A stretch of 34,741 bases of DNA, taken from NCBI RefSeq assembly GCF_023035875.1, contig NZ_CP075395.1, positions 1 through 34,741 of the forward strand, in the 5' to 3' direction. How positions within the stretch are numbered: the stretch's first letter is position 1; each line of letters begins with the position of its first letter. The position numbers and the translations under genes are program-made. Below are positions 1-8,593 of this stretch, in pieces. The notes under the pieces are model-generated. The model was not told the DNA's origin. It was given only the letters and a program-made list of their open reading frames with translations, and searched no databases. The stretch comes from Borrelia puertoricensis (GTDB taxonomy: Bacteria; Spirochaetota; Spirochaetia; Borreliales; Borreliaceae).

Positions 1-26
1 ATTATTTTGTTATTAGTATAAAGTTG
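1..26. other. Left telomere motif of a linear plasmid
   Basis: TAGTATA lies at positions 14-20, inside TTATTAGTATAAAG. Borrelia hairpin telomeres carry a conserved TAGTATA box (box 3) about 14 nt from the hairpin tip, where telomere resolvase ResT acts. The same box occurs inverted at the other edge. The position match is seen directly; that the window edge is the true hairpin tip is inference. Confidence 0.7.
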
Positions 27-141
27 TGCCCAATAATAACCAATAATTGCACAAAAACTAAATAGTTGTATCGATTAACTCAACAGTTGATATTAAAAAC
101 AAAAAAGTTGATCTTACCTATTTTTCAATACTTAAAAGTTG
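22..141. repeat. Helically phased AGTTG repeats next to the left telomere
   Basis: AGTTG occurs at 22, 64, 85, 106 and 137. The spacings of 42, 21, 21 and 31 bp are all close to multiples of one DNA turn (10.5 bp), which would put every copy on one helix face. No coding potential is seen here. Function unknown; binding of a telomere or architectural protein is only a guess. Confidence 0.45.
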
Positions 142-274
142 TCTAAAAAAGATCAATAATCTACAGTAAAAATTAATATTTGATTTCATCATAATACTTA
201 TATCTTATCCTCTATTTATATAAAAAACTTGCTATTTTTTCATAAATAAAGTACCCTTTTATTAAGGATTAATA

Positions 275-949
275 ATGCTAAAAATTTTCTTGTTATTAAC
301 TGTTATAATTAATCTTTCCGCTGATAGGACAGAAGAAAGAAAACAATACGATATATACGATGATGCAAAAAAAAAATTAGTACGCGTTAAAGATTGGAAA
401 ACCAATGTTAATAACTTGAAAAATATTGGTCCATATTTTACAAAATTCACCGAAAGGATTAAATCTTTAACTGACAAAAAACTTGCCTATGAAATCCAAG
501 ACGTCTTCACTACAAGCCTATGCAAGCCAATATCAGAAGATGAAAATGTCGTACCAAAAGAACATATACCTCTATTTGAAAAATATTACAAATTCATCAA
601 AGCTCTCAAACATAAAAACCTTGACCAAGCTGCTTATATCCTATATGAAATATATGACTTAAATAAAATGTTTACTAACATAGATGAATCTATCAAAACA
701 ACCCATTATTTATTAATTACATATATAAAAGTCAAAGACAAAAATCAACACAAAGCTGTTTACAAAAAACTTGAAAACATATATGACAAACTAAGACAAA
801 AATACTTCTCAATACTCAACATACTTGACCACAATGATATAGACAATAATTTTGAAAAATTCATGCTTAAGTTCATAGAATTTCACAAATTAGTCGCACA
901 TATGGATTCTAACATAACAAACCTGATGATATATGCTTATCTAGTATAA
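275..949 (+). CDS. Small exported hypothetical protein
   Basis: The 224-residue protein starts at an ATG six bases after AAGGA (264-268). Residues 1-16 form a short Lys-then-hydrophobic signal-like segment, but no cysteine follows it, so it is not an obvious lipoprotein. The rest is Lys/Asp/Tyr-rich and predicted mostly helical. The downstream fbp-like gene begins 21 nt after its stop on the same strand with its own Shine-Dalgarno, so the two are probably co-transcribed. The family is not recognised. It could be a periplasmic protein or a lipoprotein that has lost its lipobox. The upstream 274 bases hold the telomere motif and phased repeats; no promoter could be assigned with confidence. Confidence 0.75.
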   Translation: MLKIFLLLTVIINLSADRTEERKQYDIYDDAKKKLVRVKDWKTNVNNLKNIGPYFTKFTERIKSLTDKKLAYEIQDVFTTSLCKPISEDENVVPKEHIPLFEKYYKFIKALKHKNLDQAAYILYEIYDLNKMFTNIDESIKTTHYLLITYIKVKDKNQHKAVYKKLENIYDKLRQKYFSILNILDHNDIDNNFEKFMLKFIEFHKLVAHMDSNITNLMIYAYLV

Positions 950-970
950 TTAACTTTTAAGGAGCAAAAT

Positions 971-2250
971 ATGATTTTAAAAAATAAATATTTGGCTTTA
1001 ACCTTACTTCTCAGTTTGATTGGTTGTAAGTTCTTTTTACTGATGAAGAAATTCACACAAGGTATTCACAAACACTTGATAAAGTAAACTCCATGATGAT
1101 GAACACTAATGAGATAGACATGAAAAATATTTTTAGTGATAATCAGCTATCTAAAATTAATAACAAAAGTACAAAAGATATATCTCCTAAACAAACCAAA
1201 CCTCAAAAAAGTATATCAGTTTTAACTCAACCTGAGACAAAAAAAAAAAAATTCAGTTTGCCTACACACAAAGATATTACTATTATAACTGCTGATACAA
1301 GCCAAAGTAAAAATTATTCTAATAGTAATATCATTATTGATAATGCTTCAATCATTACTTCAAATACTGATGAAAATATAGTAACACAAAAAATAGTCAT
1401 TAATACTCCTGCAAAAACAGATTTAACTCATACAACAGAACACAACAACATATCAACACTAGATGATGATACAACCTACCCAAGTCAAAATAATACTAAT
1501 AATCCTTCTCCTCAAAACAGTAAGACAATTGAACACCCAATTCCTCTCATAGGCAACAGTAAAACTCCTCTGAATGCATTAAATGGTGAATCACATAATA
1601 TTCAATACGGATATACCTATAACTTACATTATGACTCAAACCCAATAATATCAGGTTCATACTCTGACAGTTCCATAACAATTGAGGAATATGAATTTGA
1701 CGAAGATGAGGATGAAGATTCGAAGTTAGAAACCAGATTAGACAACCAATATAAATTTAACTTAAATAAAACTACAAATAGTGTTGAGCAAGCACTTAAA
1801 TTAGCTGAACAAATAAAAGATGATTTGGAAAAAGTTGAATTCCATAGGATCAAATTAAGCAATTATTATGGAATAAGAGCTGAAGAACATGAAAAACAAA
1901 CGGCAAGAGAAGAACTCTCCAAATTTACAAAAGATAAATTAGAAGCAGATCTTAAAAAACTTCTAAGTGAAATTGAAAAGGGTTTCAATGCAGCTACAAT
2001 ACTCATTACTTATAATGATTACGGTGGAAATCTACAAAGCGACCTATCTGCAAAGACAAAATTAGATGAACTCAAAACTGAAGTAAGTTCTTTAATTACA
2101 AAAATACAAAAACTCAATAACAAAAATTACCAAGCATATCCTACATCATCTTATGATAATTACCAATCATACCAAGCATTAAAAAATCCATACTCAAAAC
2201 TTACATTAGTAAAAGACTTACTTACTCACACAGGTACTCTTACCAGATAA
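971..2250 (+). pseudogene. BBK32/Fbp-family surface lipoprotein, frameshifted after the lipobox
   Basis: AAGGAG (959-964) precedes an ATG that opens a clean lipoprotein signal peptide with Cys19 (ending LIGC). Reading stops at 1085-1087. The rest of the protein is open in another frame from about 1040 to 2250. Adding one T to the T5 run at 1034-1038 joins them into about 426 residues. The N-terminal half is a disordered Asn/Thr/Ser-rich region containing a 13-base A tract (1239-1251). An acidic stretch then leads into ETRLDNQYK and a helical C-terminal domain homologous to BBK32 of B. burgdorferi and the Fbp proteins of relapsing-fever species, which bind complement C1r and in some cases fibronectin. 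The arginine equivalent to BBK32 R248 is present (YYGIR), but the K327 position aligns ambiguously, probably to Gln. This could be a pseudogene, a phase-off allele or a sequencing error. Confidence 0.75.
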
Positions 2251-2281
2251 ATAGGATTTTTACTTACTCTAAATAAAAAAT

Positions 2282-2313
2282 AGGAAGATAGGCTTATGTT
2301 AAGCTATCTTCCT
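2282..2313. terminator. Bidirectional hairpin terminator
   Basis: AGGAAGATAGGCTT pairs with AAGCTATCTTCCT with one bulged G and a short loop. T-rich DNA flanks it on both strands. It sits between the convergent fbp-like gene and the lipoprotein gene ending at 2337, so it can end both transcripts. Confidence 0.75.
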
Positions 2314-2336
2314 TTGTATTTAAATATCATTAATAA

Positions 2337-3194
2337 TTACTTAATTGTATCTAGCACACCTACAATTTTATCATATACTGATTTCACTCCAGGAATTTTA
2401 ACTGTAATTAGATCTTTATATTTTTTCTCAACATGCTTTATTAATTTCTCACTGTCAGAATCAATATTATCTGTCTTGGCTTTATAAGATGCAATAAGAC
2501 TATCTACAGCTTTTATAAAAGCTTCTCTTTGTGACTTAATTTCGTCAAACTTTGTTTTAACTTCTTTTAAATCAACAAGACTCAATTTAGCAAGTTTCTC
2601 TTTACTCTTTTCTAACTTATCAATTACTTTCTCAAAATTAGATTGAAGATGTTCTCTACCTGCACTTATTATATCCTTAATCCATGTACCCTTGTTTGCA
2701 GCATCTGATTCTATCTTTTTAAGAATCTTTGCAAATTCTTTTATTTTTCCTTTATCGTATCCCAAAGAGGAATAAAATAATCTTCTTGCTTCCTTATTCT
2801 CAACACTATCTAGTGTCTTATTATTAACAGCATCTGTCACTGCTTTAAATACTTCATCCTTCATTTCATATTGATTTCCATCCTCAACTTCAGCCTTATC
2901 TTTCTTTACTACTGTAATAAGACTTTCGGTATCCTTTTTAAGCTCAGATATTAACTCTGCCTTATCAGCAACATCCTTATCTTCCTTTGCTGGTTCATCT
3001 CCTTGAATATCATTTACAACCTTTGCTAAATCATCGACATTAGCTTGTTTGTATGACTCATCTCCTTGAACACCATCTACAACCTTTTTTGGAACATCTT
3101 TGTTTCCTTTTTTACTACCCAATAATTTAGAATTTAGATCACAAGATACTAATCCTATAATTAACAATGTAAATATAAATAGGTTTGTTCTCAT
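2337..3194 (-). CDS. PFam54/CspA-like surface lipoprotein
   Basis: This 285-residue lipoprotein has a signal peptide ending LVSC (Cys18), then a hydrophilic tether of about 70 residues with two near-repeats (QGDESYK, QGDEPAK), then a helical domain. The segment RRLFYSSLGYDKGKIKEFAK is the signature of the PFam54 family, to which CspA (BBA68), BBA64 and other Lyme Borrelia surface proteins belong; CspA has the corresponding KRTLYSSLDYKKENI. The helices after this signature also line up in length and order. Several PFam54 members bind factor H or plasminogen, but the ligand here cannot be read from sequence. GGAAGGAGA lies upstream of the ATG at 3194. A large palindrome (3213-3257) covers the likely transcription start. 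It is convergent with the fbp-like gene and separated from it by a two-way terminator. Confidence 0.7.
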   Translation of the reverse strand: MRTNLFIFTLLIIGLVSCDLNSKLLGSKKGNKDVPKKVVDGVQGDESYKQANVDDLAKVVNDIQGDEPAKEDKDVADKAELISELKKDTESLITVVKKDKAEVEDGNQYEMKDEVFKAVTDAVNNKTLDSVENKEARRLFYSSLGYDKGKIKEFAKILKKIESDAANKGTWIKDIISAGREHLQSNFEKVIDKLEKSKEKLAKLSLVDLKEVKTKFDEIKSQREAFIKAVDSLIASYKAKTDNIDSDSEKLIKHVEKKYKDLITVKIPGVKSVYDKIVGVLDTIK

Positions 3195-3212
3195 AAATAT
3201 TCTCCTTCCTTG

Positions 3213-3257
3213 AAATTAATAATGATTATTATATTAAATAATAATCATTATTAATTT
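3213..3257. promoter_or_regulatory. 19-bp-arm palindrome, probable operator of the PFam54-like gene
   Basis: Arms 3213-3231 and 3239-3257 are perfect inverted copies around a 7-bp spacer. Each arm contains a TAATAATGATTATTA-type sequence resembling Fur-family boxes. On the minus strand a possible promoter (TTGTAT, 16 bp, TATATT) lies just upstream, so the palindrome would overlap the transcription start. Borrelia has a Fur-family regulator, BosR, and ospC has an inverted-repeat operator; control here by either mechanism is inference. Confidence 0.55.
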
Positions 3258-3747
3258 AAAATATATATCACTTTGTCTAAAATACAAATTATTTTATTTA
3301 AAATTCTCTATTTTTTTTATTCTCTCTTAAAAAGACGTAGTACTATGTTTTACACTACTATCGTTATTTATTTAAAACTATTCTTTTTATCTTGATATTG
3401 TTTGGTATGATTTTGGTGCAAACAACTATATCCCCTAGATTAATTGCTAAAATAATCAAAAATAGATTACTATCAATTAGTATGATTTTATATATATATA
3501 ACCCAAGAAAACATATTCTCTGTTTGACCTTTTAAATCACAAAAAAATCTTATACTTTAAATGACCTTTATTATTTACTACTGGCCTTTATCTATAAGTC
3601 TTTATTTTAAATTTCTTCAACTCCAGTAGCCTTTAAAAACAATTTATCCTCTTGATTAACTATAGCTTGACAACATAATAGGGTCTTTGACATCAAATAT
3701 CACTGCCTCCAATAATTCTTTTTCCTCTTTTTAATATCTGTTTAAAT
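3258..3747. other. Gene-free intergenic stretch
   Basis: No convincing gene is seen on either strand. Short minus-strand pieces (around 3655-3735) look like old coding sequence, such as EKELLEAVIFDVKDP, but are interrupted and not assignable. The part nearest 3258 holds the upstream promoter region of the PFam54-like gene. Confidence 0.4.
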
Positions 3748-3782
3748 AAAAAAGAATCTCCTTTCACAGAAGACTCTTCTTT
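3748..3782 (-). terminator. Terminator of the left coiled-coil lipoprotein
   Basis: On the minus strand AAAGAAGAGTCT pairs along all 12 positions (two G-U) with AGATTCTTTTTT around an 11-nt loop, ending in a T-run. It lies about 50 nt after the stop codon at 3830. Confidence 0.65.
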
Positions 3783-3829
3783 AAAACACTAGTATTAGAC
3801 GATATATATTCATACCCTCACATATATTC

Positions 3830-4738
3830 TTATCTTGCAAAATTCTCTAGAACAGTTTTTGCCTCACTAATAAGTTCTTCTATTTCTTTCTTTATTACCT
3901 TTGCCTCAATTAACTTCATAGAAGAAGATTCTAATTGAGTTAACGCATTCTCTGCTTCTCTTCGTGCCTGTCTAGATACTAAATCACTCTCTCCTCTTCT
4001 TGACCTCCAGTAATTTCTATGTTTATTTATCAATCTTTCAGTAATACCTTCTTTTAATGTCACCTTAGCCTTATTAAAGAATAATTTTGCTGATCCTAAC
4101 TCATCAAGTCCACTATCAACTTGAATCATAAGTCTATCAATATTAGACCTTTGCTCATTTAATTGATTGTAAGATTGAATTAGCTTCTGTATCTGTATCC
4201 TATTAATCTGTCTCTTATTACGTCTAGAATAACGCTCTATTTTATTTTGAATTTTATTATTAAGTTCTGAGAAAATATCATAAAAACTGGTTTTTATCTG
4301 CTCATAGTCGTTCTTAAGACCTAACATCCGTTCCTCTGTTAATTTAGCAAATTCAGAAGCTTGAAACACACTTTCTGCCTTTTCAATTTCTTCTTGTGCT
4401 TCTTTTTCGGATTCAGTACTTGGAACTAAATCTTTTTCTTCTATTTTTATTACTTCTTCTTGAACATAATATGGATCTACTTGCTTAGACACCTCAAATC
4501 CCGAATTAACAGGTTGTATTTCCATATCCTGTTGTATTTCTACTCCTTTCTCAAAATCATCTATAACATCTTCTTTTTGTTCCTGATTTCCTTGTTCATG
4601 GTTTAAATCTTTATTATCTTTGCTTTCATCTAAAACCTTTTCCCTTACTTCATTTAATAAATCATTAAGGGCATTCATATCACATGATAACAAACATAAT
4701 AATGCTAACATACATACTGACAAAATACTTCTCTTCAT
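3830..4738 (-). CDS. Coiled-coil surface lipoprotein, left copy
   Basis: This 302-residue lipoprotein has a signal peptide ending CLLSC (Cys19), then DMNALNDLL, an acidic tether, and long helices from about residue 115 with heptad-like spacing. A basic Arg-rich patch (YSRRNKRQINR) lies mid-protein. It is a paralogue of the gene at 32196-33071: the first ~48 residues are nearly identical (apart from the signal peptide, LND-LL, REK and DESKDNKDLN are shared), while the rest has diverged strongly in sequence but keeps the helical plan. A strong Shine-Dalgarno (GGGAG) precedes the ATG. The leader and promoter region are also shared with the right copy. I do not recognise a named family. It is a likely surface-exposed, host-interaction lipoprotein by architecture only. 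Confidence 0.8.
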   Translation of the reverse strand: MKRSILSVCMLALLCLLSCDMNALNDLLNEVREKVLDESKDNKDLNHEQGNQEQKEDVIDDFEKGVEIQQDMEIQPVNSGFEVSKQVDPYYVQEEVIKIEEKDLVPSTESEKEAQEEIEKAESVFQASEFAKLTEERMLGLKNDYEQIKTSFYDIFSELNNKIQNKIERYSRRNKRQINRIQIQKLIQSYNQLNEQRSNIDRLMIQVDSGLDELGSAKLFFNKAKVTLKEGITERLINKHRNYWRSRRGESDLVSRQARREAENALTQLESSSMKLIEAKVIKKEIEELISEAKTVLENFAR

Positions 4739-4840
4739 ATCTCCCTCCTGGGATATTAGATTATTTAATTATTAAGTCTCTATATTGAAATATAATAATT
4801 ACTGGTAAATGTACACCCTTTTATTTTAAATAACAAAAAT
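4739..4840 (-). promoter_or_regulatory. Promoter and leader of the left coiled-coil lipoprotein
   Basis: On the minus strand TTGTTA (4831-4836) and TACATT (4808-4813) are 17 bp apart. The leader and CCCAGGAGGGAG Shine-Dalgarno follow. The block from the -35 to the ATG is conserved in inverted orientation at 32093-32195, which supports a functional promoter. Confidence 0.5.
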
Positions 4841-4934
4841 AAATTCCATAAAACCCCGATTATTTTATTCCGTAATAATTAAAATCTATTTAAAATTATT
4901 TTAACAAAATAAAATTAATTACATACCAAACAAA

Positions 4935-5025
4935 ACTAATCTTATAATACTTACTTACACCTAATTAATAGGGAACTGAATAAAAGTTACTGTCTTATCT
5001 TTAGTACAAATATTTAATCTACTAA
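4935..5025 (-). pseudogene. vsp relic, left flank of the archive
   Basis: On the minus strand the sequence runs from TGTACTAAAGATAAG, like the start of mature Vsp, to TATTATAAGATTAGTTTTG, which matches the sequence just after intact vsp stop codons (for example after 27102). It looks like a vsp with nearly all its body deleted. A matching relic lies mirror-wise at 31736-31832. Confidence 0.45.
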
Positions 5026-5029
5026 AATT

Positions 5030-5100
5030 CAAAAAAGAAAAACGATTCTCATGAATAGAGAAATAGTTTTCCTCAAATGACTTTATTTAGTTATGTATAA
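5030..5100 (-). repeat. 3' homology (DHS-like) hairpin element, copy 1
   Basis: It follows the silent alpha vlp. It contains the shared AAATAAAGTCATTTGAGG block, then the hairpin arms (GGAAAACT and GATTCGTTTTT). The outer CCTTTTAT end is degraded in this copy. Confidence 0.65.
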
Positions 5101-5121
5101 TTTTATTGATAATTCTGATTA

Positions 5122-6108
5122 TTAACTTTTAGCTTCAAGGGTCTGATTATCAGTAGTTAAAGTAGTATCAGTAGAATTAAATTTCATAGCATCTTTAACA
5201 GTCTTAAGGCCCACGTCAATAGTGTTTTTTATAGCAATAGTTAAAGTACCCAATGCTTTAGTTACTGCGCTTACTGCTGCTCCTTTAGCAGCAGTAACAT
5301 AATCAACACTATCAGCAGTAGGACCAGCAAATTTACCATCCTTAGCCATAGCTGTTAATGCAATAGCACCTGCAATAGTTCCATCTTTAGCATTAGCCTT
5401 GGCAGCCTCAACAGCAGAATTAGCACCATTTTTAATCATGGCTTTCAAGATGTCAGCCCCAGTTACAGCACCAACAGCCTTAGCTGCATCAGCTGCAACC
5501 TTTTTTGCATTAGCATCATCACCAGCATTAGCAGCAAATAATTTACCTGCTTCACCATTACCATTAGCTGTTCTTGCGCTAAGATCCTCGGCTTTTTTAT
5601 CAGTACCCGCCTCAGGATTTCCTTCTTTAAGTACCACAGCTACTATATCTTTAATACCCTTAACTAATTTATCGACTTCAGTCCCAACAACACCAGCAGC
5701 ATTAGTAGCACCAACATTACCAATGTATGTCACCAGCATCTCCAATGACCTCACTGGCAGTCTTAGCCCCTTGGGTTATCTTATCAAGAGTAGTTGTAAC
5801 TAAATTAGTTACAGCGGTTTCAACTGCAGAAGCATTAGGATTATTCTCAGCTTTCATGTCAGAACAATTTTCTCAAGGGACCTCTTAGTAGATGAAAGAG
5901 TATCCTGAACGGTCTTAAAATAAGCTGCAACATCAGACTTTTTAGTCTCAGTATTAAACCCTAAAACCCCTCCAACCATATCAGTAAGTGAAGTGAAAAC
6001 ATTTAAGAAGTCATTACCTAAACTAATAATAGATTTTAAGAATCTACCCTGAGAATCCTCAGCACTAGTAGTACCACTGCCACAACTAAGAAGTAAAAAT
6101 AAAGTCAT
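5122..6108 (-). pseudogene. Silent alpha-type vlp cassette with two frameshifts
   Basis: The cassette begins at ATGACTTTATTTTTACTTCT ([12 protein letters not shown]), so the first ten signal-peptide residues and the GGAGGCACGTG leader are missing. Alpha-type features are [18 protein letters not shown] near the N-terminus, a central GAVTGADIL and a C-terminus ending NQTLEAKS. Compared with the intact gene at 9372-10388, one A is missing near 5863 and one base is extra near 5725. Between these points about 45 codons are out of frame; the rest reads correctly. Such a cassette could still donate its body to an expressed copy by gene conversion. A 3' hairpin element follows. Confidence 0.8.
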
Positions 6109-6120
6109 AAGTATAATATA

Positions 6121-6182
6121 AATAAAAGGAAAACATTCTTATGAAAAGAAAAGTTCTCCTCAAATGACTTTATTTAGTTATG
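6121..6182 (-). repeat. 3' homology (DHS-like) hairpin element, copy 2
   Basis: It follows the silent delta vlp and contains AAATAAAGTCATTTGAGGA with GTTTTCCTTTTAT at the far end. It is joined directly to the truncated start of the alpha cassette at 6108. Confidence 0.65.
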
Positions 6183-6199
6183 TTTTATTAATAATTCTT

Positions 6200-7200
6200 T
6201 TACTGTTGCTGTCCATTAGCTGCTGCGTCTGCAGGTGTAGTAGAATCTGCAGACTTATCTTCTTGTGTAACTGTAGCAAGAGCTGCATTTATTGTTTTTA
6301 TCCACTATCAACAGTATTTCTTATTGCTATTATTAGAGTACTTAAAGTCTTACCAACAGCACTAGCCGCTGCCCCATTAACTGCATTGGCTGATTTCTCT
6401 TCAGCCTTAGCAGCAAACTTACCACCCTTAGCCATTGCCCGAAGTGCTATTCCAGCAGCAATAACAGCGTCTTTCTTTGCTGCCTCTTTAATCTCTTTTT
6501 TGCCGTTAACAGCCTTAGCAATAGCAATCTCAGCAGCATCTGTAGCTTTTTCAATTCCTTCAGCATCATTAACTTTAGGATCTTCTTTGGATTTAGCAAT
6601 AGCTTGCAAAATGTCAGCCCCAGTTACTGCCCCAATTGATGCACTAGCCTTAGCAGCTTCAGTTTCAGTACCACTATCCTTCTTTTCAAACAACTTACCA
6701 ATATCCTTTTTATCATCTCCTGTTTTAGTAGCATCTGAATTCCCTTCATCTTTCTTTAAAACTACGTCAACAATTTCTTTAATCCCTTTAACAAGAGCGT
6801 TTACACTTGTAGCGTCTGCGGGTGCAGCATCTTGACCTGCAGTAAGAACACCACCAATAGCATCACTACCTTCAGCCCCTTTAGCAGCTTCCTTAGCCCC
6901 ATCAGCAATTTTATCTAATGTGTTAGTGATAAAGGTATCAACAACTGTTTTAAGTTTTGTGTAATTTCCATTTTTTTCAACTTCTGCTTGTAACTTCTCT
7001 TTAACAGATATCATAGTTTTTTCAATAGCACTAAAGTATTCCCCTATATCAGATTTTTTAGTGTCAGCCTTAATACCAAAGGCCCCAGCAACCATATCAG
7101 AAAGAGAAGTAAAAACATTTAAGAACCCTTTACCCAAATTAGCAATAGAGTTTAAGAATACCTTTTAGGGGAGCTTCGCCTACTTTTACACTATTAGATC
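6200..7200 (-). pseudogene. Silent delta-type vlp cassette with ruined leader and frameshifts
   Basis: The body from [20 protein letters not shown] to NTVDSG reads open (6298-7160). It has delta-type features: AGAFGIKADTKKSDIG, GNYTKLKTVVDTFITNTLDK and [17 protein letters not shown]. Upstream, the usual [12 protein letters not shown] is replaced by a decayed VILFLIIGSNSV in which the lipobox cysteine is lost, and a frameshift lies near 7165. At the 3' end one base is missing near 6298, and restoring it gives the normal delta tail ending in GQQQ (stop at 6200). It follows the beta cassette after a hairpin. It cannot make a lipoprotein as it stands. Confidence 0.75.
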
Positions 7201-7230
7201 CTATTATTAAAAATAAAATCACTTACAACG

Positions 7231-7270
7231 AAAAAAAAAGACAACCTAGACATATCTCTAAGATTGACTT
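7231..7270 (-). terminator. Beta-type 3' hairpin with T-run
   Basis: On the minus strand AGTCAATCTTAGA pairs imperfectly with TCTAGGTTGTCT and is followed by nine T. It is the left-arm version of the hairpins after the beta vlp genes at 28317 and 30593, and the only one of the three with a strong T-run. Confidence 0.55.
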
Positions 7271-7311
7271 CTACTCTAATTACTCAATAATTTAATTTCT
7301 AACTATCTAGT

Positions 7312-8345
7312 TTACTTCTGACCTGCTGGTTTTGGGGCTCTTGTTTTATCTATTTCTCCTTTTGATTTCTCAAGAACATTCTTTACTGTTTTTTTGATTA
7401 TATCCTCTACTGCTACCAATATCTTGTTTGCCACGGTTATTCCTACTCCTTGCGATTATCCTTGTCCTCCTTGTCCATCTGCTGCAGATGCTAGTTTGCC
7501 TGTTTTAACCAATGAACGTAGTGCTATTCCTCCACTCACCGCACTTGCTAACGCTGAATCTTGTGCTAAATTAGCTGCAGTAGCTCCTCCTTTAGCAAAA
7601 GACACCGCACTTGTATTTGCAGTTGCTGCTGCCGCCAGTGCTGCATCACCTTCTGTTGACTCAACTATTGATGCTAGTATTTCCTCTCCACTCACACTTG
7701 CTAATATCAATGCTGCTTTACCTGCATCTGCTGCTGGTTTACCAGCACTCGTAGCCAATATTTTAGCACCATCCTTATTATCTGCATTATCTACTTTTAA
7801 TGTTGTTGCTCCTACTTTTGGCTTTGAAATACCTTCTGTAGTAGCTGTATCCACTATTCCTTTCAATGAATTATATCCTTTCTTTAATTCAGTTTCATCT
7901 GCAGCTGTTCCTGCAGCATCACTTGCTGCATCACCTACCTTGTTAGCATCACCTACTTGACCTAAAGAGTCTAAATAGTTTTTCGATGTGTTTAAAGTAG
8001 CCTTAGCAGTATCAACTGCTTCCTTAATTATCTTGTTTATACTACCTTTATCAAGCTCTGTTTTTGATTTTTTTGCTACTTGTTCTAACTCTGCTGATGC
8101 TTCTCCAAGCTTATTACCTAGGCTACTAAAATAACCGGCTACATCACTCTTCTTTGTATCTTTAGTTACTCTAAATCCTAATGTACTAGAGAGTAATTCT
8201 AAAAATGAATAAAAAGCATTCTCAGCACTTCTACCTACATCAATTAGGACTGAACTTAAACTGCTCCCTCCTGTAGCTGCCCCGCCACCATTAGGTGAAT
8301 CAAGTGATTGTTGTCCACTGCCACAGCTAAGAAGTAAAAATAAGT
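7312..8345 (-). pseudogene. Silent beta-type vlp cassette with an in-frame stop
   Basis: Homology to full vlp genes starts at TTATTTTTACTTCTTAGCTG (FLLLSCGSG). The ATG and the first signal residues are absent, and what lies upstream is unrelated sequence. Beta-type hallmarks are SSLSSVLIDVGRSAENAFYS and SVSGEEILASIVES. A TAA at 7456-7458 interrupts the frame, and the frame continues beyond it to a normal beta C-terminus (ARAPKPAGQK) with stop at 7312, so the lesion is a nonsense change and not a frameshift. About 80% is near-identical to the intact beta gene at 29495-30556. It sits just behind the terminator of the vsp gene at 8594. Confidence 0.8.
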
Positions 8346-8476
8346 AAGTTAAGTTATTATTAAGTTCTAAAACAAGATAAAAACAAGACATAAATATAAG
8401 TCTAAAAGGTAAAAGAAATCAAAATAATCTAAAGAGGTATATTAAAATAGTAAAGAAAGTAAATATAGAATAAAAA

Positions 8477-8510
8477 AGGAAAAAAGCTAAGAGAAGGATA
8501 CCCTTAGCTT
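8477..8510 (-). terminator. vsp-type terminator
   Basis: On the minus strand AAGCTAAG and CTTAGCTT arms are followed by a T-run, about 85 nt after the vsp stop. The same hairpin follows the other two vsp genes. Confidence 0.7.
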
Positions 8511-8593
8511 ATTATTTATAGACTTTATTTTATCAGATAATTATCTTTGACTAAAAACTCTAATCTTATAATAAATAATTAATTTATTTATCC

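Noticed and set aside
5399..5803. Long plus-strand open frames opposite vlp genes (also 6164-6835, 7394-7960, 9475-10158, 15643-16428, 16942-17784, and the minus-strand ones over the right arm)
   Set aside because: They are antisense shadows caused by the Ala-rich repetitive codon use of vlp genes. They lack Shine-Dalgarno sites and recur wherever a vlp does.
7137..7140. TTG start for a 279-residue delta vlp
   Set aside because: The homology extends upstream and no Shine-Dalgarno is present; it is the middle of a damaged cassette.
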